From Flavobacterium johnsoniae (lineage in GTDB: Bacteria > Bacteroidota > Bacteroidia > Flavobacteriales > Flavobacteriaceae), in the NCBI RefSeq assembly GCF_001879205.1, contig NZ_MLFK01000009.1, forward strand, positions 372,001-436,000: a stretch of 64,000 bases of DNA, read 5' to 3'. Positions 8,805 through 17,482 of this stretch are shown in pieces (the stretch's first letter is position 1; the number at the start of each line of letters is the position of its first letter). The translations under genes and the position numbers were made by a program. The notes below the pieces were generated by a model. It saw nothing but the letters and a program-made list of their open reading frames with translations. It made no database searches and had not been told where the DNA came from.

Positions 8805-9260
8805 TTATACTTTTTTGATATTATCATAAATTATTACAAAAAATTAGATATCAAAAGATATCTCCATAAAAAGTAATCGTTTAGATTTATTAAAAGATCA
8901 CGATAAAACAATCTGACTTTATTGTAATTAATCAAGAGTTTGAAAAGCAATTCAAATGCATCAAGAGATGATTTTAAAATTGTGTATTTTAAAAATTGAG
9001 AATTTAAATGACCGAAAAAAGCGAAAAAAGAACGAGATAAAATTACTTTTCCGAAATGATTTGTGAATATAAATTGTTGAAAAAATCGTCAGACACCAAC
9101 AATTGTATTACGCTTTTCGGAAGTATTCAATTTAATAATTTCCAATTATAGAATGCCCGGAATATTGGTTGTTATAAGGAAAAATAATTAAACAAGTGTA
9201 TCTTTAAAAGAAGAAAAAACGAAACATTTATTTACTTTAGCACTTTGAAAAAAGAAAGAA
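8805..9260. other. 456-bp gene-free spacer with dyads
   Basis: No protein-coding frame stands out. Three inverted repeats are seen: 8813-8821 with 8848-8856, AATTGTTG (9072-9079) with CAACAATT (9097-9104), and an outer imperfect pair 9012-9023 with 9111-9120. No run of T follows the first dyad, so it is at best a weak terminator of the helicase operon. The promoter of the restriction-modification pair should lie at the right end but I could not assign it. Confidence 0.45.
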
Positions 9261-11129
9261 ATGGCAAAAGGCACAAACGAAAGAATTACAGAGAATATTG
9301 TTCGAGATACTTTAAGAAATTTAGGTTATTACGAGCCAAATAATGGCATCACTATTGAGGAACAAAAATCTGAAATTGCGAAAGTTAAAGCTCTATTATC
9401 AAAATCAAGTAAAAATCAGAAAGGTAACTCAGGGTATCCAGAATTTATTATTTCTAATAAACTAGATCCAAATTTTTTAATAGTTTTTGAGTGTAAGCCA
9501 GATACTAAAAAACATGCAAGTTTTAAATTAGATAAACCTGTTGATTTTGCGGTTGATGGAGCGATTCACTATGCAAAACACCTCTCTGAAAAATATACAG
9601 TCTTAGCTATTGCTATAAGTGGAACAACTTTAGATTCTTTGAAGATTTCTAATTATATTTTTCCTTCTGAAAACACTCCTTATAAAGAGCTTGTTAATGA
9701 ACATGGTCATCAAGTTACAGAAATATTACCTTTTGAAGATTATTATCGCCTGTCATCGTTTGACCCGGAAGTTGCTAAAAAGAGGCATTCAGATTTAATA
9801 TCATTTTCTAGAGAATTACACGAGTTTATTTGGGCTAAGGCGAAAGTGTCTGAAGAAGATAAGCCTTTATTGGTGAGCGGAACTTTAATTGCTCTAATGA
9901 ATAACTCTTTTCAAAAAACTTATTCCTCTTTAAATTCTGATGATATTCAAGAAGCTTGGATAAATGCGATAAAAAAAGAGTTAAATAAAGCAGAAATTCC
10001 ACAAGGTAAAAAAGACACAATGATTCAGCCTTACACGGCTATTGCAGTGCATCCAAATTTAGGAAAACCTGATACCAAGACAGCTATAGAATACCCTGAT
10101 GGTGTTTTTAAAGAATTGATAGATAGGATAAATGAAAATGTTTGGCCATTTATAAGTATATATCATGATTTTGATGTAGTTGGACAATTCTATGGTGAAT
10201 TTTTAAAATATACAGCTGGAGATAAAAAGGCTCTAGGAATTGTATTGACACCAAAACATATTGCTGAATTATTTTCATTAATTGCGAATGTACACAAAGA
10301 TGATATTGTTTTAGATATATGCGCAGGTACTGGAGGGTTTCTTATTTCCGCTATGCAACATATGCTTAAAACTGCTGTAACTGAAGAGGAAAGGCTGGAT
10401 ATTAAAAAAAACAGATTGATAGGAATTGAAAATTCTCCAAAAATGTTTGCCCTTGCGGCTAGTAATATGATTTTGAGAGGTGACGGAAAAGCAAATCTAC
10501 ATCAAGGAAGTTGTTTTGATGAAGCTATAACTGCATCGATAAAAAAATCAAAACCAACAGTTGGAATGCTTAACCCACCATATTCACAATCTAAGAGTGA
10601 TGCGGAATTACATGAATTATATTTTGTTAAACATATGCTTGATCTATTGCAGAAGGGAGCAACTGGTATCGCAATTATTCCTATGAACTGTGTTATATCT
10701 CCTCATCTTGCTAAACAAGAATTATTAAATAAGCATACTTTAAAAGCAGTTATGACCATGCCGATTGAACTATTTTACCCAGTAGGTGCACCAACATGCA
10801 TTGTTGTTTTTGAAGCACATACTCCACATTTAAAAGCACATAAAAAAACATGGTTCGGTTATTGGCGAGAAGATGGGTATATGAAAACTAAACATTTGGG
10901 TCGAATTGATTTAAATAATAAATGGTCATCAATTAGAGATAGATGGATAGAATCATACAGAAATAATGAAATACATCCAGGAGAATCTGTAAGTGCACAT
11001 GTTACTGCAGATGATGAATGGGTAGCAGAAGCCTATTTAGAAACTGATTATTCGACAATTACAAAAAATGACTTTGAGAAAGTTGTTAGAGATTATGCTG
11101 TTTTTAAAATGTTAAATGAAGTTAACTAA
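9261..11129 (+). CDS. BcgI-like type IIB restriction-modification protein (nuclease plus N6-adenine methylase)
   Basis: At 622 aa this joins two activities, as in the BcgI A subunit. The N-terminal HSDR_N-like nuclease shows P60-E61 and E77-C-K79 of a PD-(D/E)xK site. The gamma-type N6-adenine methyltransferase has motif I LDICAGTGGF (351-360) and motif IV NPPY (438-441). Between them lies the helical region typical of HsdM. Together with the specificity protein encoded next (its start overlaps this stop by one base) it should both methylate and cut at a bipartite site; BcgI-like enzymes cut on both sides of the site. No separate HsdR gene is present, which supports this class over type I. 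The recognition site cannot be read from the sequence. Confidence 0.85.
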   Translation: MAKGTNERITENIVRDTLRNLGYYEPNNGITIEEQKSEIAKVKALLSKSSKNQKGNSGYPEFIISNKLDPNFLIVFECKPDTKKHASFKLDKPVDFAVDGAIHYAKHLSEKYTVLAIAISGTTLDSLKISNYIFPSENTPYKELVNEHGHQVTEILPFEDYYRLSSFDPEVAKKRHSDLISFSRELHEFIWAKAKVSEEDKPLLVSGTLIALMNNSFQKTYSSLNSDDIQEAWINAIKKELNKAEIPQGKKDTMIQPYTAIAVHPNLGKPDTKTAIEYPDGVFKELIDRINENVWPFISIYHDFDVVGQFYGEFLKYTAGDKKALGIVLTPKHIAELFSLIANVHKDDIVLDICAGTGGFLISAMQHMLKTAVTEEERLDIKKNRLIGIENSPKMFALAASNMILRGDGKANLHQGSCFDEAITASIKKSKPTVGMLNPPYSQSKSDAELHELYFVKHMLDLLQKGATGIAIIPMNCVISPHLAKQELLNKHTLKAVMTMPIELFYPVGAPTCIVVFEAHTPHLKAHKKTWFGYWREDGYMKTKHLGRIDLNNKWSSIRDRWIESYRNNEIHPGESVSAHVTADDEWVAEAYLETDYSTITKNDFEKVVRDYAVFKMLNEVN

Positions 11130-12151
11130 TGGTAGAGCTAAAAGAAATTTTTGACGTCCAATATGGTCATTCTTTAGAGTTGAATAAGCAGGAAATTTGT
11201 GACGGTACTAATGGAATTGCTTTTGTTTCTAGGAAATCTGGGGATAATGGAATATCGGCTTTTATAAAAAGAATTTCAAATATTGAACCTGCACCTGCAG
11301 GTGAATTAACTTGTGCTTTAAGCGGGAATGGTGTATTATCAACTTTTATTCAAGAAAGAGAATATTACACATCATATCATGTTGCGAGGTTAAAACCAAA
11401 AGTTAAACTGTCAAGAACAGAATTATTATATTATTGTCTGTGCATATCAAAAAATAGATATAAATATAGTTGGGGAAGACAAGCAAACAGAACTTTGAAA
11501 AATATTTTAATTCCCTCTGTAACAGAAATTCCAATTTGGGTAAATGAATATGCTGCTGAGACATTTGAAAGTTCTGAGAAGCCATTGAATTTAAGTAAAA
11601 ATATTATTCTTGAACCAATAGGTTGGAAAGAATTTAGATACGATGAAGTTTTTGAAATCTGTAAGGGATATTATAATAAAAAACCACCTACATGTGACAA
11701 AACAGCTACGGCAATACCTTTCATTGGTGCAACGGAATATAATAATGGAATAACTTCCTATATTGAAAAAGAAACATTGGGAATTTATGATAAAACCGGG
11801 ACAATTACAGCTAAAAATTTCAAGTTAAAACTTTTTAAGGCTAAGTGTATAACAATAAGTAATAATGGCTCTGTTGGTGAGGCTTTTTATCAAGAGCATG
11901 ATTTTACATGTTCGCATGATGTAAACCCAATTTATCTTTTAGACAAATCGGTTGATTTTAATAAATTTATAGCAATGTTTCTTGCTACCCTGATTAGAGC
12001 AGAAAAATACAGATGGGGCTATGGGCGAAAATGGAGACCAGTAAGAATGCCAAGTTCTGTAATTAATTTACCTGTTGATTCGAATAATAAACCTGACTGG
12101 GCGTATATGGAAGAGTTCATAAAAACAATAAAGTTTAGCTCAACTATATAA
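11129..12151 (+). CDS. BcgI-like type IIB specificity (S) subunit
   Basis: The 340-aa protein is the size of the BcgI B subunit and smaller than most HsdS proteins. Two target-recognition halves can be seen: about 1-150 (ending RTLKNILIPSV) and about 160-330 (WKEFRYDEVFEICKGYY to the end). The tail has a short conserved segment LPVDSNNKPDWAYMEEFI that also marks BcgI-type S proteins. Each half probably reads one part of a split DNA site. It is translated from a start overlapping the stop of the nuclease-methylase gene, so the subunits are made together. Confidence 0.85.
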   Translation: MVELKEIFDVQYGHSLELNKQEICDGTNGIAFVSRKSGDNGISAFIKRISNIEPAPAGELTCALSGNGVLSTFIQEREYYTSYHVARLKPKVKLSRTELLYYCLCISKNRYKYSWGRQANRTLKNILIPSVTEIPIWVNEYAAETFESSEKPLNLSKNIILEPIGWKEFRYDEVFEICKGYYNKKPPTCDKTATAIPFIGATEYNNGITSYIEKETLGIYDKTGTITAKNFKLKLFKAKCITISNNGSVGEAFYQEHDFTCSHDVNPIYLLDKSVDFNKFIAMFLATLIRAEKYRWGYGRKWRPVRMPSSVINLPVDSNNKPDWAYMEEFIKTIKFSSTI

Positions 12152-12822
12152 AATATATAGCAAGGAACACAGTTTCTATAAATTAGTAAATTTAAAAGAA
12201 TTATGTTTTTTATTGTCTTTCGTTCAGTACTCATATATTCGCAAGTTGCAAATTCATGAGGCAAGTGAATCTTGTTTCTTTTATTTCGTAAATTGCTAAC
12301 AATAACTTTGTATATCTCTTAAAATATGAAGTTTAAAATCTTTTATTCAGTTGTTCAAATAGTGTTAATACCCTAAATTACTTTTTTAAATAATTCTAAT
12401 TTAACCTATTTTTTCAACATTTGCTTTAAGCCTAGTATGCATTCTACAGGATATGGTTTGGGCATTTACCATAATTAAATCTATGCAAATGTTTGTTTTT
12501 TTTAAAATTTAATCCATTAACAATAGTCTTCATTGGAAAATTAAAATAGGTTTAATATGGTTATCGAACTTATGGCTTTTAGTAACTATAATAAACAGGT
12601 AATTATACGGGACTTTACTATCTATTAAAAGCCTAATTTTCCAGCTATAAAATGCTATTATGGAAAACCGTAAAATTAAATTAAAAAGGTTTTGTAAGTT
12701 AGTGCTAAGGATTGATAAAGAACATGTTAGTAAATTTGATTTCTAATAAGATATTCATTTTGTTTATACTAATTAGTGTTAATATGATACATTAAAATAA
12801 CAATAAAAAATATCAACTAGAA
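12152..12822. other. 671-bp spacer between two defence modules
   Basis: The stretch is very AT-rich. I see no convincing gene. A 28-codon frame at 12660 has no support. A short dyad TTTTCCA (12637-12643) with TGGAAAA (12661-12667) is present. No clear terminator for the restriction-modification pair was found. Confidence 0.4.
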
Positions 12823-14973
12823 ATGAAAATAGACTTCATAGAAATTAAAAATTTTAGAAAATTACAATCTTGCAAAATTGACTTTTCAGAAAAAGAAACA
12901 ATCTTTGTAGGGGCAAATAATAGTGGTAAAACTACCGCTATGGATGCCTTAATAATATTTCTTAAAGCAAAAAGTTTTAAAACTCAAGATTTTACTCTAG
13001 ATAATTGGAAAGAACTAAATAAAATTGCAGATAACTGGATTAGTGGTAAAGAATTGACGGAAGATGAAAAGTCAATTAAAATTTTAGAAAATTTCTTGCC
13101 TACTTTAGATCTTTGGATTCAAGTTGAAGATAGTGAGCTTCATTATGTTAGCCATATTATCCCAACTTTAGATTGGAAGGGAGGATTACTGGGAATAAGA
13201 CTAAGATATGAGCCAAAAGAAATGATTGAGTTAATCCAAGAGTTCTCTACATCTTATAGTAAGTCAAATTTATTATTGAGTGAGAAGGGTAAAAAATTTA
13301 AATTATGGCCAAAAACTTTTTGGGATTTTTGTGAGAGAAAACTCAATTCACATTTTGCAGTAAAAACATATTTACTTGATCCTGAGAAATCTTTCGAAAG
13401 ACAGGAATTATCAGAGAACAATCTTGCTTTGGATGGGGATGTTTTAAAAGGTCTAATAAGAATTGATATTATAAATGCACAGCGTGGTTTCAGTGATGCA
13501 AATTCAGAAAATTCAGAAAGTAAAAATGATAAAAAACTTTCTTTTCAGCTAAGAGCATACTACGATAAACATCTAAATCCGACATTAGAGCCTACCGAAA
13601 GTGATTTAGATGCTTTAGAATCTATTAATAATGCGCAGGATGCGTTCGATAAAAACTTAAAAGAGAGTTTTAAAACCTCACTTTCCGAATTAGAAGGATT
13701 AAATTATCCAGGATTTGGAAATCCTAAAATTCAGCTTTCGACACAAATATCAACCTCTGATGGACTTCAACATGATTCGGCAGTACAATACTATCTTGAT
13801 GAGGAGTTGTCTCTTCCAGAAAAATATAATGGATTAGGTTATCAAAATTTAATATCAATCATTTTCAAATTGATTAGATTTAGAGACGAATGGATGAGAA
13901 CTGGGAAAAATACTGTAAATGAAGATGATATAATTGAACCATTACATTTAGTATTAATAGAAGAGCCAGAAGCACATTTACACGCTCAAGTTCAACAAGT
14001 TTTCATTAAAAAAGCACATAGCGTTTTAAGAAATAATGAGAAATTGGGAGATAAAAAAGATTTTACGAGTCAGTTAGTAATAAGTACTCATTCAAGTTAC
14101 ATTGCCCATCAAAAATTTCTTAGTCTTAGATATTTTAAAAGAAACGTTTCTAAAGCTTTGCCAACATCTGAAGTGATTAACCTATCTACAACATTCGGAA
14201 CAGAAAATGATTCAACTAAATTCACTATACGATACTTAAATACAACTCATAACGATGTTTTTTTTGCAGACGCTGTCATTCTAGTAGAAGGACCTGCTGA
14301 AAGGATGTTAATTCCTCACTTCATAAAAAACTTTCATCCAATACTTGATAACTGTTATATTACTATATTGGAAATTGGAGGTAGTCATGCTCATAGGTTG
14401 AAGCCATTCATTGAAATCTTAGGAGTAGTTTGTTTAGTTATAACAGATATTGATTCAGTAAATCCAAATAATAATGGAAAAAAATGTCAGCCTGAAAAAG
14501 GTAAAAATTTTAAAACAAATAATGATAGTTTAAAGAAATGGCATCCTCAAAAAGAACTATTAGATGATTTATTAAATATGACTTTTGAAGAAAAAGTTAT
14601 ATCTGATTTACCTATTAGATTCGCATATCAAAATGGTGTCGAATTCAAAGATGGAGAAAAAACAAATTTTGTATATCCTTACACATTTGAAGATGCATTG
14701 GTAATTGAGAATAAAGAAAAATTTAAGTTAATTTCAAAATCTGTTAGTTTGTTAAAAAAGATGGTTGAAGCTTCGAAAAAAGATAATTTGCAAGAATTTG
14801 CTACAGAAACTTATACAGTTATAACAGATTCTCAAGCTAAAAAAGCAGAGTTTGCACTAGATGTTCTTTATTTTGAAGATCCTAAAAATATAATTCCTCC
14901 TTCATATATAAAGGAAGGTTTGGTATGGATTGAAGAGCAATTAAAAAATGATAAACAAGGAAAAAAATCGTAA
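12823..14973 (+). CDS. OLD-family ATP-dependent endonuclease (GajA-like; ATPase plus TOPRIM)
   Basis: The 716-aa protein begins with an ABC/SMC-type ATPase: Walker A GANNSGKT (30-37), then after a long insert EEPEAHLHAQ (about 379, Walker B and D-loop) and the switch STHSSYIAHQ. A TOPRIM nuclease domain follows, with VEGPAE (about 488) and the acidic DID pair (about 541). This is the order found in class 2 OLD nucleases and in GajA of the Gabija anti-phage system. It is longer than the usual GajA (about 580 aa), with extra residues after the TOPRIM core (about 600-716). The UvrD-like helicase starts three bases after its stop, as gajB does after gajA. Confidence 0.83.
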   Translation: MKIDFIEIKNFRKLQSCKIDFSEKETIFVGANNSGKTTAMDALIIFLKAKSFKTQDFTLDNWKELNKIADNWISGKELTEDEKSIKILENFLPTLDLWIQVEDSELHYVSHIIPTLDWKGGLLGIRLRYEPKEMIELIQEFSTSYSKSNLLLSEKGKKFKLWPKTFWDFCERKLNSHFAVKTYLLDPEKSFERQELSENNLALDGDVLKGLIRIDIINAQRGFSDANSENSESKNDKKLSFQLRAYYDKHLNPTLEPTESDLDALESINNAQDAFDKNLKESFKTSLSELEGLNYPGFGNPKIQLSTQISTSDGLQHDSAVQYYLDEELSLPEKYNGLGYQNLISIIFKLIRFRDEWMRTGKNTVNEDDIIEPLHLVLIEEPEAHLHAQVQQVFIKKAHSVLRNNEKLGDKKDFTSQLVISTHSSYIAHQKFLSLRYFKRNVSKALPTSEVINLSTTFGTENDSTKFTIRYLNTTHNDVFFADAVILVEGPAERMLIPHFIKNFHPILDNCYITILEIGGSHAHRLKPFIEILGVVCLVITDIDSVNPNNNGKKCQPEKGKNFKTNNDSLKKWHPQKELLDDLLNMTFEEKVISDLPIRFAYQNGVEFKDGEKTNFVYPYTFEDALVIENKEKFKLISKSVSLLKKMVEASKKDNLQEFATETYTVITDSQAKKAEFALDVLYFEDPKNIIPPSYIKEGLVWIEEQLKNDKQGKKS

Positions 14974-14976
14974 ATC

Positions 14977-16860
14977 ATGATCGAATATAATAATGATGTT
15001 GATACTCATGTAGATGACGAAATTTTTGATTGTATCAATCCGAACTCTCCCAAAAGTTTTTTTCTATTTGCAGGTGCTGGATCCGGAAAAACTAGAACAT
15101 TGATTAATGTCTTATCTCGTTTCAAGGAACAGCATGGAACAGACTTTAAGTTTAGAAATAAAAAAATAGCAATTATAACATACACTAATGCGGCTGCAAA
15201 TGAAATTACTCGTAGGTTAGAACATAGCAGTATTTTTAATGTGAGTACAATTCATAGTTTTTCATGGGACTTAATAAAAAATTTCACACACGATATTAGG
15301 GCATGGATTAGGAATAATTTAATTTTGGAAATTTCGGAATTAAAGGAACAACAATCTAAAAGCCGAGATTTAAGTAATAAGACATCAATAGGTAGAGCAA
15401 AAAAAATTGAATCAAAAACAGATAGATTAGAATCACTGTCAATAATTCATAAATTTGTCTATAATCCAAATGGAGATAACATTACTAAAGACTCCCTGAA
15501 TCATAGCGAAGTTATCTCAATTGCTGCTGCGTTTATTAAGTCAAAAGATCTATTTAAGAAAATATTATTAAACAAGTACCCTGTCATTCTTATTGATGAA
15601 AGTCAAGATACCAAAAAAGACTTAATCGATGCATTATTTGAGCTTCAACGTCAATATAAGGAAAAGTTATCTTTGGGACTTTTCGGTGATATAATGCAGA
15701 GAATTTACTCTGACGGTAAAGAAAATTTAGGGGTAGGATTGCCTGATGATTGGATTCAGCCGGCAAAAAAAATGAATCATCGTTCTAAATCAAGAATAAT
15801 TGATTTGATAAATAAGATACGAAGCGAAATAGATAGTCAAAAACAATTTCCAAGAAAAGAGAATATTGGGGGTATAGTTAGATTATTTGCAGTTTCTAGA
15901 ACTAAAAATAAATTAGAAGTGGAAAAAATCATCTGTAACAGAATGAAAGATTTTACTAACGATGAAAAGTGGGTTAATGATGAAACTGATGTAATGACTT
16001 TAACTTTGGAGCATCATATGGCGGCAATAAGAATGGGATTTTCTATATTTTTTGAATCTCTACATGCTGTTGACAAACTTAAAACAAGTTTATTAGATGG
16101 AAGCTCAACTTCTATTAATTTTTTCTCTAAAATAGTTTTGTCATTATATAAAGCGAATATAAAAAATAACAAATTTGAAGTTGCCAATATTGTAAAAAAG
16201 CATTCTGATTTAGTTAGCAAACAAATGCTTTTGAAAGAATCAAATAAGTTAGATGTCTTTCATTCAACAAATGAAAAAGTAAATAAATTACTGTCATTAT
16301 GGAATGATGGAAAGCAACCAACTTTATTAGAAGTGTTGGTTAATATAAATAAAACTAAATTGTTTAAAATTCCCCCAACCTTACAATTAGTATTAGCCAG
16401 AAAAGAAACTGAAATAATTGAAAATGATGAGGAAGAGGATTTTGATAAAGATGAAGATATTTTAGGTGCATGGGAAATTGCTTTGACTGCGAAATTTTCA
16501 GAAATAATAGAATATAGTAAATACATTAATGAAGAATCCGCTTTTGGAACTCATCAAGGTGTCAAAGGATTAGAATTTGATAGGGTAATGGTAATTATTG
16601 ATGATGAGGAATCAAGAGGTTTTATGTTTAGTTATGATAAATTATTTGGGATGAAACCATTGACTCCAAACGATCAAAAGAATATTGATGAAGGAAAAGA
16701 GACAGGAATTGATAGGACATTGAGATTATTTTATGTTGCATGTAGTAGAGCTAAGGAAAGTTTAGCCATAGTTTCATATACAGATATGCCAGATGACTTA
16801 AAAAAAAATGTAGTTAAATATGGCTGGTTTGCAAATGATGAAATAGAAATTATAAAGTAA
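14977..16860 (+). CDS. UvrD-like SF1 helicase (GajB-like partner)
   Basis: A 627-aa helicase with Walker A GAGSGKT (33-39), motif Ia TYTNAAANEI, Walker B LIDESQD (about 206), a motif III-like LFGDIMQRIY, NHRSK, motif V GTHQGVKGLEFD and motif VI VACSRAKES (about 587). It is longer than typical GajB (about 500 aa), with an acidic linker (DEEEDFDKDED) before motif V. The gene follows the OLD nuclease by three bases. In Gabija the two proteins assemble and act against phage DNA; here the pairing is clear but the larger sizes leave room for a related, separate subtype. Confidence 0.83.
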   Translation: MIEYNNDVDTHVDDEIFDCINPNSPKSFFLFAGAGSGKTRTLINVLSRFKEQHGTDFKFRNKKIAIITYTNAAANEITRRLEHSSIFNVSTIHSFSWDLIKNFTHDIRAWIRNNLILEISELKEQQSKSRDLSNKTSIGRAKKIESKTDRLESLSIIHKFVYNPNGDNITKDSLNHSEVISIAAAFIKSKDLFKKILLNKYPVILIDESQDTKKDLIDALFELQRQYKEKLSLGLFGDIMQRIYSDGKENLGVGLPDDWIQPAKKMNHRSKSRIIDLINKIRSEIDSQKQFPRKENIGGIVRLFAVSRTKNKLEVEKIICNRMKDFTNDEKWVNDETDVMTLTLEHHMAAIRMGFSIFFESLHAVDKLKTSLLDGSSTSINFFSKIVLSLYKANIKNNKFEVANIVKKHSDLVSKQMLLKESNKLDVFHSTNEKVNKLLSLWNDGKQPTLLEVLVNINKTKLFKIPPTLQLVLARKETEIIENDEEEDFDKDEDILGAWEIALTAKFSEIIEYSKYINEESAFGTHQGVKGLEFDRVMVIIDDEESRGFMFSYDKLFGMKPLTPNDQKNIDEGKETGIDRTLRLFYVACSRAKESLAIVSYTDMPDDLKKNVVKYGWFANDEIEIIK

Positions 16861-16870
16861 GAGGTCTAAT

Positions 16871-16990
16871 ATGAAATATCATAATTATTTCAAAGTGCAT
16901 TGTCCTAAAAAAGAATATATTAGGCAAGATGATAATGAACTTTCGGGAATTCTCATGGAAGAATTTATTTACTTTTGGATTCGGAATTGA
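16871..16990 (+). CDS. Possible 39-aa protein downstream of the helicase
   Basis: A short frame starts 10 bases after the helicase stop and ends at 16990. It contains two cysteine-free halves around a single HCPKKEY segment and no known domain. Its position suggests co-transcription with the OLD-helicase pair, but it may be a remnant. Support is weak. Confidence 0.25.
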   Translation: MKYHNYFKVHCPKKEYIRQDDNELSGILMEEFIYFWIRN

Positions 16991-17062
16991 CAAAAAATTA
17001 TTCTTCGCACAATCCTAAAGAGGACAATTTTTAAAATTAGCCTTTACCATGGAAAGTACAAA

Positions 17063-17103
17063 AATGGTTGGTATTACACATGTAATATCAACCATTTTTT
17101 TTT
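17063..17103 (+). terminator. Strong rho-independent terminator of the GajAB-like operon
   Basis: A 15-bp stem with one G-T mismatch (17063-17077 with 17082-17096) and a 4-base loop runs into ten T residues. It lies about 200 bases after the helicase gene and separates it from the recombinase operon. Confidence 0.88.
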
Positions 17104-17311
17104 AATACTATACCGATAAGTGTCTTTTAGCCGAAAAGTACTATTCATTTTGCTTTAGGTGTTTAATATTGAGTAAAACTTTCTCATAATTTTTTAAGAA
17201 GTAAATGATTCAACTCGGAAATTGGCTTCCTTGGAAAGACAAGTTCACCTGTTCTGTAGATTTAAGGTATTTCGGTACTTAAATTACATTTTTATGAAAA
17301 AAAGTGTGATT

Positions 17312-17482
17312 ATGGAGAAAGATATTGACTACAGTAATTCAAAGTTGACCCCCGAAAAAGCTTTACAGATGCTTCGGTCTGAGGGATTAGATGTAACTGT
17401 CGAACAGGCAGAGGAAATCTTGCATTTCTTAAGAATAATTGCTAATATCGCTGTTTTGAAACATTTAAACAAAAGAAAATGA
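17312..17482 (+). CDS. Small conserved partner of the serine recombinase
   Basis: A 56-aa protein (62 aa if the ATG at 17294 is used; the frame also extends upstream to a TTG but without support). The core LTPEKALQMLRSEGLDV then TVEQAEEILHFLRIIANIAV belongs to a small family found before recombinase genes in Bacteroidota. Databases sometimes call it a PTS subunit, which nothing in the sequence supports. Its stop overlaps the recombinase start (ATGA), so the two are coupled. It may assist or control recombination; unproven. Confidence 0.7.
   Translation: MEKDIDYSNSKLTPEKALQMLRSEGLDVTVEQAEEILHFLRIIANIAVLKHLNKRK

Noticed and set aside
8813..8856. Terminator after the DUF2290 gene
   Set aside because: A dyad is present but there is no T run and the loop is long.
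12660..12746. 28-codon frame before the OLD nuclease
   Set aside because: No ribosome-binding context, no recognisable pattern, and the stretch is AT-rich.
17312..17482. PTS sugar transporter subunit
   Set aside because: No PTS active-site or membrane feature; it sits directly before the recombinase and is coupled to it.
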